Shown: positions 8,572 through 17,034 of the stretch, piece after piece
Layout of the letters: each line of letters starts with the position of its first letter
How positions within the stretch are numbered: position 1 is the first letter of the stretch
Assembly (NCBI RefSeq): GCF_004792665.1
Contig: NZ_SRZX01000009.1
Span: forward strand, 34,631 to 98,630
DNA: 64,000 bases
Direction: 5' to 3'
Source: Marinobacter orientalis
GTDB taxonomy: Bacteria > Pseudomonadota > Gammaproteobacteria > Pseudomonadales > Oleiphilaceae
The notes under the pieces: generated by a model
What the model was told of the DNA's origin: nothing
What the model saw: only the letters and a program-made list of their open reading frames with translations
Databases searched by the model: none
Position numbers and translations under genes: made by a program

Positions 8572-8976
8572 ATGGCAGACGTTATCAAAGTGCCGGTTTC
8601 CTTCGGCGAAGTGCTGGACAAGATCACCATTCTGGAAATCAAATCCGAGCGGATTGCAGACCCGGAGAAGGTGAGGAATGTTCGTCTGGAACTGGATGAA
8701 CTTAGTGCCACCTGGAATGAGGCCGTGCGAGATCAGACCGCGATCGCGGATCTGCGCAGGCAACTGAAGTCCGTCAACGAAGAGCTCTGGGAAATCGAAG
8801 ACGACATCCGCGAGCAGGAGGCCACCCAGGACTTCGGCCCCAGGTTTATCGAACTGGCCCGCGCCGTCTACGTCACCAACGACAAACGTGCCGCCATCAA
8901 AAAAGAAGTCAACCTGGCCCTGGGCTCCCGCTTCGTGGAAGAAAAGTCCTACCGGGACTATACTGCCCGCAACTGA
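8572..8976 (+). CDS. DUF6165 family protein
   Basis: A 134-residue soluble, mostly helical, highly charged protein of unknown function. VPVSFGEVLDKITILEIKSE at residues 6-25 is the family's conserved N-terminal block; the middle (about 40-85) has the heptad-like acidic/basic spacing of a coiled coil. Members are often found beside LPS and glycosyltransferase genes, so an accessory role in glycan assembly is inferred. It is alone on its strand between the LapC-like gene (divergent) and the heptosyltransferase-like gene (convergent), and a palindromic repeat follows its stop codon. AGGAAGAGCAA just before the ATG is a usable ribosome binding site. Confidence 0.75.
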   Translation: MADVIKVPVSFGEVLDKITILEIKSERIADPEKVRNVRLELDELSATWNEAVRDQTAIADLRRQLKSVNEELWEIEDDIREQEATQDFGPRFIELARAVYVTNDKRAAIKKEVNLALGSRFVEEKSYRDYTARN

Positions 8977-9001
8977 TCCCGGCCCAGTCTCATACCCGTA
9001 G

Positions 9002-9027
9002 GTCGGATTAGCGAAGCGTAATCCGAC
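9002..9027. repeat. REP-like palindrome, family A copy 1
   Basis: A GTCGGATTA...TAATCCGAC hairpin with a short GC-rich loop, between the convergent DUF6165 and heptosyltransferase-like genes. The same element recurs at 26902, 26955, 31104 and 63812, always in non-coding gaps after stop codons. Confidence 0.85.
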
Positions 9028-9065
9028 AACCAACCGGCGCCGGACCCCAAAAGTCCCCGCGCCGG

Positions 9066-10109
9066 TTACCCTGCCTTCCCCCGATCCTCAATCCACCGAT
9101 CCAGCACCCCGGTAACATCCTCCACAGCCACCAACTCCATGGCCCCCTCAAACTCCGCCTTGGTCCCCCAGCGAGCCTCCTCTACAGATTTCCCGGTAAA
9201 CCGTTCCAACGCCTCCGGATAGCGATTCACACACCACTCAAGCGAATTGTAGGGCCCGGAGCGGTAAGGATTACTGGCTGCATAAATGCCAAGCACATCA
9301 GTCCCCATTGCACTGGCAATGTGGGCCGGCCCCGTATCCGGCGCCACTAAAAGGTCGGCATGCGCCAACAGGGCAGTCAGTTGTTTCAGCGTATCCTTGC
9401 CACAGATATTATGAGCCTGCTCTTCCATGGAGGTCTCGATCGCAGAGCAGAATTCCGCCTCAAAGGGTGCGGGGCTGCCCACCAGGATTACCTTCATACC
9501 GTGAACACGAATGGCATGATCGGCCAGTCGTGCATAACGCTCCGCCGGCCAGTTGCGCAAGGTATGGCTGGCACACGGACTGATCACCAGGTTTTTGCGG
9601 TCCGCCGCCAGTTGCTGGCGGGCGAACTGGTGATCTTCTTCAGTCAGGGGGATGGTCCATTTTGGTGGGGCAGGCTTCAGGCCAAGCGGCTCCAGAAAGC
9701 TTGCCAGGCAATCCCGCACATGCTGTTGTGGCGCAGGTGCAATCCGCCGGTTAATGAAAAGACTGTGGAGGTCCTTGCTGCGGGCCCTGTCGTAACCGAC
9801 CTTCACTTTGGCCGGAATCATCGCCGCCGCCAGATTGGCCCTGAAGGCCACCTGCATATGCAGGAGGGCATCGAAATTGCGGTTTTTGAGGGTCGCGCGC
9901 AGGTCAGCGTAGCCCTTGCGGCCGGCGTTCTTGTCGAAAATGACAAACTCGACGCCGGGCAGGTCGCCAACCAGTCTGGCTTCGATCTTGCCGATCACCC
10001 AGGTGATGTTCACGCCGGGTAACTGTTCCTGAAGACTCAGTACCACAGGTATAACATGGGTTACGTCACCAATGGCGGACAGTCGCAATATGCAGATGGA
10101 GTTGATCAA
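9066..10109 (-). CDS. Family 9 glycosyltransferase (ADP-heptose:LPS heptosyltransferase type)
   Basis: A 347-residue GT-B enzyme of family 9, which adds heptose to the LPS inner core from ADP-heptose on the cytoplasmic face. ICILRLSAIGDVTHVIPVVL is the typical N-terminal strand and glycine turn. LVISPCASHTLRNWPAERYA opens the donor domain, and LLVAPDTGPAHIASAMGTDV is the signature D-T-G-P-x-H block near 250. It resembles the WaaC/WaaF/WaaQ group, but which heptose it adds cannot be decided from sequence alone, so no symbol is given. It stands alone on the minus strand with a 113-bp promoter-sized gap before kdkA. Confidence 0.88.
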   Translation of the reverse strand: MINSICILRLSAIGDVTHVIPVVLSLQEQLPGVNITWVIGKIEARLVGDLPGVEFVIFDKNAGRKGYADLRATLKNRNFDALLHMQVAFRANLAAAMIPAKVKVGYDRARSKDLHSLFINRRIAPAPQQHVRDCLASFLEPLGLKPAPPKWTIPLTEEDHQFARQQLAADRKNLVISPCASHTLRNWPAERYARLADHAIRVHGMKVILVGSPAPFEAEFCSAIETSMEEQAHNICGKDTLKQLTALLAHADLLVAPDTGPAHIASAMGTDVLGIYAASNPYRSGPYNSLEWCVNRYPEALERFTGKSVEEARWGTKAEFEGAMELVAVEDVTGVLDRWIEDRGKAG

Positions 10110-10222
10110 GTTACGGTCCGTTGCGAATCTTTAACTGCTGGATGTGGAGCCGGGCGGGGCTCGTTGGTAAACTGTGCGCCATTCTAGCCTAATGGGCTTT
10201 TCACGTCTTTACCCGGAAGCCC

Positions 10223-10981
10223 ATGGTTTGCCGGGCCGAGGGTACCGATCTTTTGACAGTGGCAGCGGGCAGTCCTAAACGTTCCGGAAAGTCAGTACTG
10301 CTGGTATCGCCGGAGTATAAGGGTGTTACCGAGTCCTGGTTTTGTCCTGAATTCTGGCAGGAAAAGGCCCGGCCGGTCACCTCTGGAGGACGGGGCGGTG
10401 CCTGGTTTATTGATACGGAACCATCCGGCATGGTGCTTCGTCATTACAGGCGAGGTGGTTTGATGGCCCACCTGGCCGAGAAGACGTATCTGTTCGCGGG
10501 TTTTGACCAGGCCAGATCGCTTGCGGAGTTCCGCCTGCTGGGGCAGCTCAGGTCCCTCGGTCTTCCGGTCCCTGAAGCCGTTGCAGCTATTGCCTGGAAG
10601 TACCGCTTGTTCTGGTATCAGGCCGCTATACTGGTAAAACGTATACCGGGGGCGGTTACGCTTTCGGACAGCGAACGCCTGAGCGATAAGTCGCTCTGGG
10701 TGCAGTTGGGGCAAGTCATTCGCCGCTTTCACGACAACGGGCTCGACCATGTTGACCTGAATTGTGACAACATACTCGTGGCGGGGGATCAGATTTATCT
10801 GATCGATTTTGACCGCTGCAAACTGGTACCCGAGAGCGACAATGAGGCAGATTCAGCCTGGAAACAGCGTAACCTGGAGCGACTTCATCGCTCTGTCAGG
10901 AAGCGGTGCCCGGCTTTATCGGCAGTCCAGCGGGACGACCTCTGGCAACACCTCCTGCAGGGCTATCAACGCCAGCCATAG
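10223..10981 (+). CDS. kdkA: 3-deoxy-D-manno-octulosonic acid (Kdo) kinase
   Basis: A 252-residue kinase-fold enzyme that phosphorylates O-4 of the single Kdo residue in the inner core, using ATP at the membrane. It resembles Haemophilus KdkA: FWQEKARPVTSGGRGGAWFI, then LRHYRRGGL, then AEFRLLGQLRSLGLPVPEAV. The catalytic loop is HVDLNCDNILV (about 174-184) and the metal motif is LIDFDRCKL, as in the WaaP/KdkA group. If correct, waaA at 21950 may transfer one Kdo, or KdkA may act on the outer one. The next glycosyltransferase starts at or just after its stop, so they are likely cotranscribed. The ribosome binding site before the chosen ATG is weak and the first ~30 residues are not conserved, so a later start is possible. 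Confidence 0.85.
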   Translation: MVCRAEGTDLLTVAAGSPKRSGKSVLLVSPEYKGVTESWFCPEFWQEKARPVTSGGRGGAWFIDTEPSGMVLRHYRRGGLMAHLAEKTYLFAGFDQARSLAEFRLLGQLRSLGLPVPEAVAAIAWKYRLFWYQAAILVKRIPGAVTLSDSERLSDKSLWVQLGQVIRRFHDNGLDHVDLNCDNILVAGDQIYLIDFDRCKLVPESDNEADSAWKQRNLERLHRSVRKRCPALSAVQRDDLWQHLLQGYQRQP

Positions 10982-11022
10982 TGCCAGAACCCATCATTTG
11001 GCCCTGGAGTGTACTGAGTTTA

Positions 11023-12120
11023 ATGGAACCAAGAGCGCTTATCATTACTGATCGATCTGATCTGGCAGAGACGCAACTGATTGTCGGGTTGGCGAAGAAG
11101 GGGCTGGACTTGCGGGTGCTGGCAAATGATTCCGGGAAACACTACGCATCCCTCCTTGAATCGGGGCTCAGTGTCACTCCCTTCAGGCTGTCGGGCCGAT
11201 TCGACGGGCCGGGTACCGCTGCCATCCGGCAGGAGTTGCTGTCCGGCTCTTACACGGTTATTTACGCGTTCAACCCGAGGGCTATTGCCTGTTCGATTCG
11301 GGCAAGCCGGGGGATCAACGTCAAGATAATGGGCTATCGGGGAGTCATTGGTAATGCCGGTTATTTAAAACCGGAGTCGTGGATCACATTTATGCACCCG
11401 CGACTGGACCGGATAGTCTGCGTATCCAGGGCCGTCCAGCGCTACTTCGAATCCCTTGGGTTCGGGGGCATGAGGTTGAGAAAGGGCAAGGCAGTCACAA
11501 TTTATAAAGGGCATGATCTGTCGTGGTATGACCGTCCCGTCGCTGATCTTTCGCCATTCGGGTTTCCGCAGGACGCATTCGTTATTGCATGCATTGGTCG
11601 GGACCGTCCGGGTAAGGGCTTTCATACCCTGGTGGAGGCGATGGATCATATACCCGAGTCTGTGCCGGTTTACCTTTTGCTGGTCGGGGACCTGGAAAAA
11701 AATCAGGCACTGTCAGCTCAGATAGAATCGTCTGGCATGCGAGATCGCATCCGCTTTGCCGGGTACAGGAATGATGCGCCTCAACTGGCCGGTGCCTGTG
11801 ATGCACTGGTTCTTCCCTCAGAAAGCGAAGGTCTCCCGAGAGTGGTGATTGAAGCGATGGCATATCGGCGGCCAGTGATCGTAACGGAAGCGGGTGGAAT
11901 GCCAGAGCTGGTCGATAATGGGGTGGAAGGTTTCGTGGTGCCGGTCAGAGATCCGGCCAGTCTGGCAGGAGCCATGACAGAGCTTGCATTAAACCGACAG
12001 GCCGCCCGTGAAATGGGGCATCGGGCGCGAGAGCGTGTTGAGCGTGACTTTTCAATAGAGACTACGATCAAGCAGACTCTCACCCTTATCCACGAGCTGA
12101 CGGAAGAGCGGTTGGCATGA
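11023..12120 (+). CDS. Family 4 glycosyltransferase
   Basis: A 365-residue GT-B enzyme of the WaaG/group 1 type. Donor-domain blocks are all present: [51 protein letters not shown], and [20 protein letters not shown] with the E-x7-E pair. It likely adds a hexose to the LPS core. The ATG at 11023 begins the first beta strand ([11 protein letters not shown]). A GTG at 10981 in the same frame overlaps the kdkA stop and would add 14 residues; both are possible. The stop overlaps the start of the next gene by four bases, so kdkA, this gene and the next form one unit. Confidence 0.88.
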   Translation: MEPRALIITDRSDLAETQLIVGLAKKGLDLRVLANDSGKHYASLLESGLSVTPFRLSGRFDGPGTAAIRQELLSGSYTVIYAFNPRAIACSIRASRGINVKIMGYRGVIGNAGYLKPESWITFMHPRLDRIVCVSRAVQRYFESLGFGGMRLRKGKAVTIYKGHDLSWYDRPVADLSPFGFPQDAFVIACIGRDRPGKGFHTLVEAMDHIPESVPVYLLLVGDLEKNQALSAQIESSGMRDRIRFAGYRNDAPQLAGACDALVLPSESEGLPRVVIEAMAYRRPVIVTEAGGMPELVDNGVEGFVVPVRDPASLAGAMTELALNRQAAREMGHRARERVERDFSIETTIKQTLTLIHELTEERLA

Positions 12121-13205
12121 AGCGTTATCTGCTTTTTGTAAATCAGTCATATTCCTATTCCATATTACGTCCGCTCGAGGAGGAAATCTGGCGCAGGGGC
12201 GATGATGTCGCATGGTTTATCGCAGGGTGCAGCGCGTCTCCTCTTAAACAAGAGGAAAAACGACTCAGAACCGATGATGAGGTCCGGGCCTACCAGCCGG
12301 ATGTGGTCTTCGTTCCCGGGGACTGGGTTCCGCCGTGGTTTCCCGGGCTCAAGGTAAAGGTTTTTCATGGCTTTCCCATCAATAAGCGTGGAATGGATCC
12401 TGCCAAACAGTCTCATTACAGAATCCGCGGCTGGTTCGACATGTACTGTACGATGGCGGATGTTGATACCCAGCGATTCAGTCAATTGGCTGCCGAGAAT
12501 CCTCATTTTGTGGTAAGGAAAACTGGTTGGCCGAAACTCGACAGCATCCTCAATGTCAGGACAGAATTACAAAAAGGAGATCTGTTCTCTGATGTGGAGC
12601 TCCCCACAATCTTTTACTCTTCCACATTTACAAGAGGCGTGAGCTCTGCTCCACACCTGATCAGTACCATCAGAGAATTGCGTGACTCCGGGCGGTGGAA
12701 CCTGATAGTCACTCTGCACCCCAAAATGAGTGAAGAGATCGTGGCGGAGTACCGTGCATTGGCTGGTGACAGGCTGCTTTTTCTGGAGAGCACAGAGGAC
12801 TTTGTGCCTTATATGCCCGTTACCGACGTCATGCTGAGTGACACCTCATCCATCATGGTTGAATTCATGATGCTGGATATCCCGGTAGTGACATTTCGGA
12901 CGAAGCTACCAGGTCCTCAGCTTATTGACGTGCAATCCCCGGAGCAGGTGGAGCCCGCATTACTCAGGGCATTGCAGCATGATGAAGATTTCATGGCGCA
13001 TATGCGGCACTATGCCCGCTCGCTCCACTCCTTTACCGATGGCCGTTCTTCCCGAAGGGTTATTGATGCTGTAGAGCAACTTCTGGAAGCACCTCCCAAG
13101 CTGGATCAAAAACCGAAAAATCCATGGCGGCATCTCAAGCTGAAACTGAAATTGCAAAAGGAACTTGCCAAACAGGAAAAGCTGGACAGATGGGAAAACT
13201 GCTAG
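12117..13205 (+). CDS. CDP-glycerol glycerophosphotransferase-like protein
   Basis: A 362-residue protein with the fold of TagF/Glyphos_transf enzymes, which move glycerol-phosphate or a related group from a CDP-activated donor. The family landmarks appear in order: [13 protein letters not shown] (compare the HG-T-P-K block), [28 protein letters not shown], and [20 protein letters not shown] (the S-D-x-S-S-x-x-x-E block). The C-terminus ends in a Lys-rich amphipathic helix (about 335-357) suited to membrane contact. The ATG overlaps the upstream stop by four bases. The substrate is uncertain; a phosphoglycerol-like or sugar substituent on the LPS core is inferred from the operon. Confidence 0.75.
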   Translation: MKRYLLFVNQSYSYSILRPLEEEIWRRGDDVAWFIAGCSASPLKQEEKRLRTDDEVRAYQPDVVFVPGDWVPPWFPGLKVKVFHGFPINKRGMDPAKQSHYRIRGWFDMYCTMADVDTQRFSQLAAENPHFVVRKTGWPKLDSILNVRTELQKGDLFSDVELPTIFYSSTFTRGVSSAPHLISTIRELRDSGRWNLIVTLHPKMSEEIVAEYRALAGDRLLFLESTEDFVPYMPVTDVMLSDTSSIMVEFMMLDIPVVTFRTKLPGPQLIDVQSPEQVEPALLRALQHDEDFMAHMRHYARSLHSFTDGRSSRRVIDAVEQLLEAPPKLDQKPKNPWRHLKLKLKLQKELAKQEKLDRWENC

Positions 13206-13248
13206 CTGCCTCCCTTGTCTATGGGCGGACCCTCTGGCTATCGGAGCA

Positions 13249-15243
13249 CTATTCACGCGATTTCTGGCGCTCAGTTCGTGTCAGCGTCCAGAGCCCGGCA
13301 TATTTGTTGAAGGATCCTTGCGCATAGGTCACCGCAACGAGAAAGCCGACTGAGCCATCAAGAAAACCCAGCCTGAAAACATATACCTGCAGGAATGTCA
13401 TTAGCCCTCTTAAGGTGGGGTAAACCAGAAAGCGGGTGCGCTTTCCTTTGCGAAACTTTTCCTGGGATCCCAGCCAGGCATACTTTGCACTCTTCTCCAG
13501 GGCATGCCCAAAGTTGCGGTGCGTGAAATGAGTGAGCCGTCCTCTCATGCTGCGAATTTTTCGATCCTCCGGGACCAAAATCTTCTCGTGGACCATGGCG
13601 CTTGAGAAACGGACGCCTTCTCTTCTGAACAGGCGTAGAGGAGCACGCCCACTCCTGCCAAAATCGAGCCGTTTTCCGTAAAGCGTTACTGCCCAGGGCA
13701 GCCGGTAGGCATCTGCATCCGGATCAGACAGTGTGTGGTTGATCTCCCGAGCAAGCGCCGGGCTCACTCTTTCATCGGCATCAATAGAAAGCACCCAGTC
13801 GCCGCTGGCCAATTCCAGTGCGCGCTGCTTCTGGATTCCAAAACCGGGCCAGTCCGTTATTTCGACGATATCTGCATACTGCCTCGCGATCTCCACGGTT
13901 TTGTCGGTGCTGCCGCTATCGAGCACGATAATTTCATCAGCTATGGGACGCACGGAGCTGAGGCAGGCTGCTATATGATCTTCTTCATTTTTGGTAATGA
14001 TTGTTGCTGATACCTTTCGTTTTCTTTTCCGTGTGTAGGAAAGTTCCAGTTCATGCAGCATGGCAGCGGAGATAGCGGCAATGCTCACCAGGTAGTAGGT
14101 CAGAAACAGGCTGCGGTCGAAGGCCGCTTCGGTCAGGCCGAAAACCAGATAACCGCTCGGAACCAATGCTCCGGCGGTTGCAAGTATCGAAACCGTTCTG
14201 TTCTGGTTCCGGGTTTGCCGGATAAAGATCGCAAATGGAATCGCGAGTAAAAACAGCCAGCTGAGAATGCCCGTGATCCCCTTTGTGGCAGCCTGTTGAA
14301 GCAGGTCGTTGTGGGCATGGTCGGTGCAACACGCAAGAAATGTATCATCTTCGTGACGTGATGCAGCCTCGTGGTAACCACTGAGACCACTGCCCATCAC
14401 CGGGTTTTCCAGAAACTGGTTCCAGGCCAGTTGCCATGCTTCTATCCGCATCTCCAGGCTATTGTCAATTTTGCCTTCCAGGACCGCCTCCAGGCTGTCG
14501 GTGAAGCGCTCACTGTTGAAAACTGCGGTAAAAGCGATGGCGCCAAGCACGGCTATCGCCAGGATTTTCTTTCGACCGGGAATCAGCAGCGCAAAAAAGG
14601 GTAAGAGAGCCGGTAAGGCGATAAGATTGCTTCGCGTCTGGCTCATCAGTGCAACGGCCAGGGCGCCTATCCCAAGCAGAATGGCTAATACGGAGAGCGT
14701 TTTCTGTCGCTGGGAGTGGAAAAAAAATGCTCCGGCAGCGGCTAGTAATGCGGACAACAGCGCAAGATTGCCAAAGTGGATCGGGTTAATGCCGGGCCCG
14801 AAGCGCTGACGTAGCGTGGTTGTGAGGCTCCACGAATTGCCCGCCAATTCGGTAAGGAAAAGCAGGCATATAACACCGCAACTGACCATATACGCGGCAA
14901 AAATGGTTCTCGCGTTCACTTTGGCGCCTATAAGTGCTATCGCAAGGGGCCAGAACAGGATAAGTCGCGCATGGGCGCCAAGTGTTTTTCCGCCTTCATA
15001 CTCGAAACCTTCGGCAATCCAGCTTGCCACGCTCGTAACCACGAAAAACCAGAACGCAAAATGGATCAGCCGGAGCTCTTTGGGAACCTCCCATCCCTCT
15101 TTGATCAGAGTCTGCTGCTTGATCAGGTATCCGCCAACAATGGCAAGCAACAGCGTTGTTCCCGCTATGATGCTGGACGACGCGAGTGCGCCCCCGAGGC
15201 CCGTTAGTAACAACGCTTGCGAAATGCTCTGACGATTCAACAT
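13249..15243 (-). CDS. O-antigen ligase fused to WaaE-like family 2 glycosyltransferase
   Basis: A 664-residue two-part protein. Residues 1-400 are a polytopic membrane protein with about ten hydrophobic segments and the Wzy_C/WaaL loop: ENPVMGSGLSGYHEA followed by CTDHAHNDLLQQAATKGITG, which carries the His required in ligases. Residues about 410-655 are a complete GT2 of the WaaE/KdtX type: KVSATIITKNEEDHIAACLS, EIIVLDSGSTDKT, GDWVLSIDADERVSP and FRREGVRFSSAMVHEKIL. WaaE-type enzymes put a beta-glucose on inner-core heptose, whereas ligases act in the periplasm; one chain would link both faces of the membrane. The ATG at 15243 is chosen because it lies two bases past the stop of the upstream acyltransferase; the frame is open further upstream but only inside that gene. 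No frameshift or stop separates the halves. Confidence 0.85.
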   Translation of the reverse strand: MLNRQSISQALLLTGLGGALASSSIIAGTTLLLAIVGGYLIKQQTLIKEGWEVPKELRLIHFAFWFFVVTSVASWIAEGFEYEGGKTLGAHARLILFWPLAIALIGAKVNARTIFAAYMVSCGVICLLFLTELAGNSWSLTTTLRQRFGPGINPIHFGNLALLSALLAAAGAFFFHSQRQKTLSVLAILLGIGALAVALMSQTRSNLIALPALLPFFALLIPGRKKILAIAVLGAIAFTAVFNSERFTDSLEAVLEGKIDNSLEMRIEAWQLAWNQFLENPVMGSGLSGYHEAASRHEDDTFLACCTDHAHNDLLQQAATKGITGILSWLFLLAIPFAIFIRQTRNQNRTVSILATAGALVPSGYLVFGLTEAAFDRSLFLTYYLVSIAAISAAMLHELELSYTRKRKRKVSATIITKNEEDHIAACLSSVRPIADEIIVLDSGSTDKTVEIARQYADIVEITDWPGFGIQKQRALELASGDWVLSIDADERVSPALAREINHTLSDPDADAYRLPWAVTLYGKRLDFGRSGRAPLRLFRREGVRFSSAMVHEKILVPEDRKIRSMRGRLTHFTHRNFGHALEKSAKYAWLGSQEKFRKGKRTRFLVYPTLRGLMTFLQVYVFRLGFLDGSVGFLVAVTYAQGSFNKYAGLWTLTRTERQKSRE

Positions 15244-15245
15244 GC

Positions 15246-16151
15246 TCAGCAGATCCGGTCCGGATAGTAAGGATTGATTTCTCCCGGCGGTCGATGCCGG
15301 AGCCGCTTGTATTCCCACTGGTACTGCTCCGGCACTTTCCGTATCACCTTTTCAACAGACTGGTTCAGAGCCGTGGCGGCAATCTCCGGATCCGCATCAC
15401 CATTTCCCGGAACCGCTTCGGTCACGATGATCCGGAAGCCGTTTCCGTTGGGCAGGCGCTCGGCATAAGTCACCAGAACATTGGCGCCGGTTTTGAGTAT
15501 CAGCCTGTTTACCAGGGTCATGGTCCGGACCTTCACACCAAAAAAGGGCGCGAACGCATTGGTTTTCCCGCGGGGCGACTGATCCGGAAGAATTCCTGCA
15601 ACGCCGCCTTCTTTCAGAATCCCCATCAGCCGCATAAGCCCCTTGCGGTCACCCCGCACAAGCTCGGAGCCCAATCGGCCACGCACACGGATCATATACT
15701 CCTCGAACTCCTTGATATGGGGCGGGCTGTAGAGAGCTGCCATTTTGTACCGGGAGGAGAAGAACAGCCCGGCCAGTTCCCAGTTGCCCAGATGTGGTGC
15801 CAGCAGGATCAGCCCTTTGCCGGTTGCCAGGGCCTCGTCAACGAGATCAAGGCCGCGGGTTTCCCTGATCAGTCCCAGGCATTTCTCTACGGGCCATTCC
15901 CACATAAGGGGGATTTCAAGAGCAGTCATTCCCGTGTGCACCATAGAGTCCCGTGAAAGTTGCCTTTGCTGCTCGGGAGATAGTTCCGGTAAACAGATGC
16001 CTATATTGGTGTCGGTAACCTTGCGCGATCGGCCGCGCAACATCCATGCAAGCAGGCCAAACCACTTACCGAGAAATTGTGCAACGCCCAGAGGGAGTAA
16101 GCCGGCAACACGAAGCAGGCCGCTGATCAGGAAATATTTCAGTTTGCTCAT
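15246..16151 (-). CDS. Lipid A late acyltransferase (LpxL/HtrB family)
   Basis: A 301-residue inner membrane enzyme that adds a secondary acyl chain to Kdo-lipid A from acyl-ACP. A hydrophobic N-terminal helix (about 7-38) anchors it. LLAPHLGNWELAGLFF holds the HxxxxE catalytic dyad. ILKEGGVAGILPDQSPRGKT and FAPFFGVKVRTM are the acyl-ACP/substrate blocks, and EQYQWEYKRLRHRP closes the domain. It is more like the HLGNWE-type paralogues of Pseudomonas than E. coli LpxL. It is two bases upstream of the ligase fusion, so the two are coupled. The chain position it fills cannot be told. The remnant at 762-944 derives from a relative of this gene. Confidence 0.9.
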   Translation of the reverse strand: MSKLKYFLISGLLRVAGLLPLGVAQFLGKWFGLLAWMLRGRSRKVTDTNIGICLPELSPEQQRQLSRDSMVHTGMTALEIPLMWEWPVEKCLGLIRETRGLDLVDEALATGKGLILLAPHLGNWELAGLFFSSRYKMAALYSPPHIKEFEEYMIRVRGRLGSELVRGDRKGLMRLMGILKEGGVAGILPDQSPRGKTNAFAPFFGVKVRTMTLVNRLILKTGANVLVTYAERLPNGNGFRIIVTEAVPGNGDADPEIAATALNQSVEKVIRKVPEQYQWEYKRLRHRPPGEINPYYPDRIC

Positions 16152-16355
16152 GAGCTGCCGCCCCGATCCTCATAAAGAACAGAGTTGCCCTGGAGGCCTT
16201 CCTCGTGCATTTGCCCTGACAAAGGTGACAGACGAGAGCCGGATACTTCGGCCATTATGTTAGGTCGAATCATAGACATGCTCCGGATGGTTACCTATTT
16301 GCACTATGGGCTTTGTTGTTGCGGTCGCTATACTATCATGGTGAATCAGCAGGTT

Positions 16356-17027
16356 TTATCTCCGGCGCTGGAAATCCTCCCAGGACAGATCATCAGGGTT
16401 CTGTTCCCAGACGAGCCGTTTTTCGAATCGGCCGATTTTCCGTGAAATATGGTGTGAACTCCAGCCCGGCAGAGTGGATAATGCTGTAGGGAAGGTCGGA
16501 GCGCCCAGCCCATCCACCAGAAACAGTTGAGGCTCGCCAGTGCGGTCGGTGACCACAAGATTGTGCGGGAGGAGGTTTCGCGTAAGTATCCGGGTGCGTT
16601 TCAGCCAGTGGATAAACTCGTCAATTGCCAGCCGCAGTGAGGGCGTAAGACCGACCTGACTCAGGCACGTTTGCAGGGTTGGAGCAACGCTGCCATCGGC
16701 GCATCGGATCAGTTCGCTTTTGTTTGCATGGCCCCGAGATGTTTCCACACTGCCATAGAACAGTGGCAGGTGTGCCCACACCAGCGCCCCCTGATTCCTC
16801 GCAAGCAATCTCCTGATAGCCTGCTGCTGGTGAGCCCGCAGCTCCTGGCGGTTGTCGTCGATCCTGGCTTTGCCGAGCACTTTTTTGGGCCATGCCTGAC
16901 GTTGAAAACGGGCTTCGATGTTTTCAGGGCGCAGGACTTTGAGACACAATGCAGGATCATCCGGGTGCTGATAGCAGTGCCGGTTGTAGCCAGAAGCAAA
17001 AGGCGCAAGGCCCGACAGGTCAATCAT
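16356..17027 (-). CDS. YrbL family kinase-fold protein
   Basis: A 223-residue protein of the YrbL family (named from a PhoP-regulated E. coli gene), distantly related to Kdo/heptose kinases. GYNRHCYQHPDDPALCLKVL near 13-32 has the glycine-rich start and the ATP-site Lys. TRNLLPHNLVV with LFLVDGLGAP near 155-180 takes the place of the catalytic and metal loops; the latter has Val-Asp-Gly, as in DFG-like motifs. Function in this family is not established. Its position among kdkA and other LPS genes suggests core phosphorylation or regulation, which is inference. A 204-bp gap without recognisable features separates its 3' end from the acyltransferase start at 16151. Confidence 0.8.
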   Translation of the reverse strand: MIDLSGLAPFASGYNRHCYQHPDDPALCLKVLRPENIEARFQRQAWPKKVLGKARIDDNRQELRAHQQQAIRRLLARNQGALVWAHLPLFYGSVETSRGHANKSELIRCADGSVAPTLQTCLSQVGLTPSLRLAIDEFIHWLKRTRILTRNLLPHNLVVTDRTGEPQLFLVDGLGAPTFPTALSTLPGWSSHHISRKIGRFEKRLVWEQNPDDLSWEDFQRRR

Positions 17028-17034
17028 TGATGAG

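Noticed and set aside
15244..15318. N-terminal extension of the ligase fusion
   Set aside because: It would lie inside the acyltransferase gene; the ATG at 15243 just past that gene's stop is more natural.
16152..16355. Possible small gene between the acyltransferase and the YrbL-like gene
   Set aside because: The only frames are short, Cys-rich and unlike known proteins; the gap is better read as the promoter region of the acyltransferase operon.
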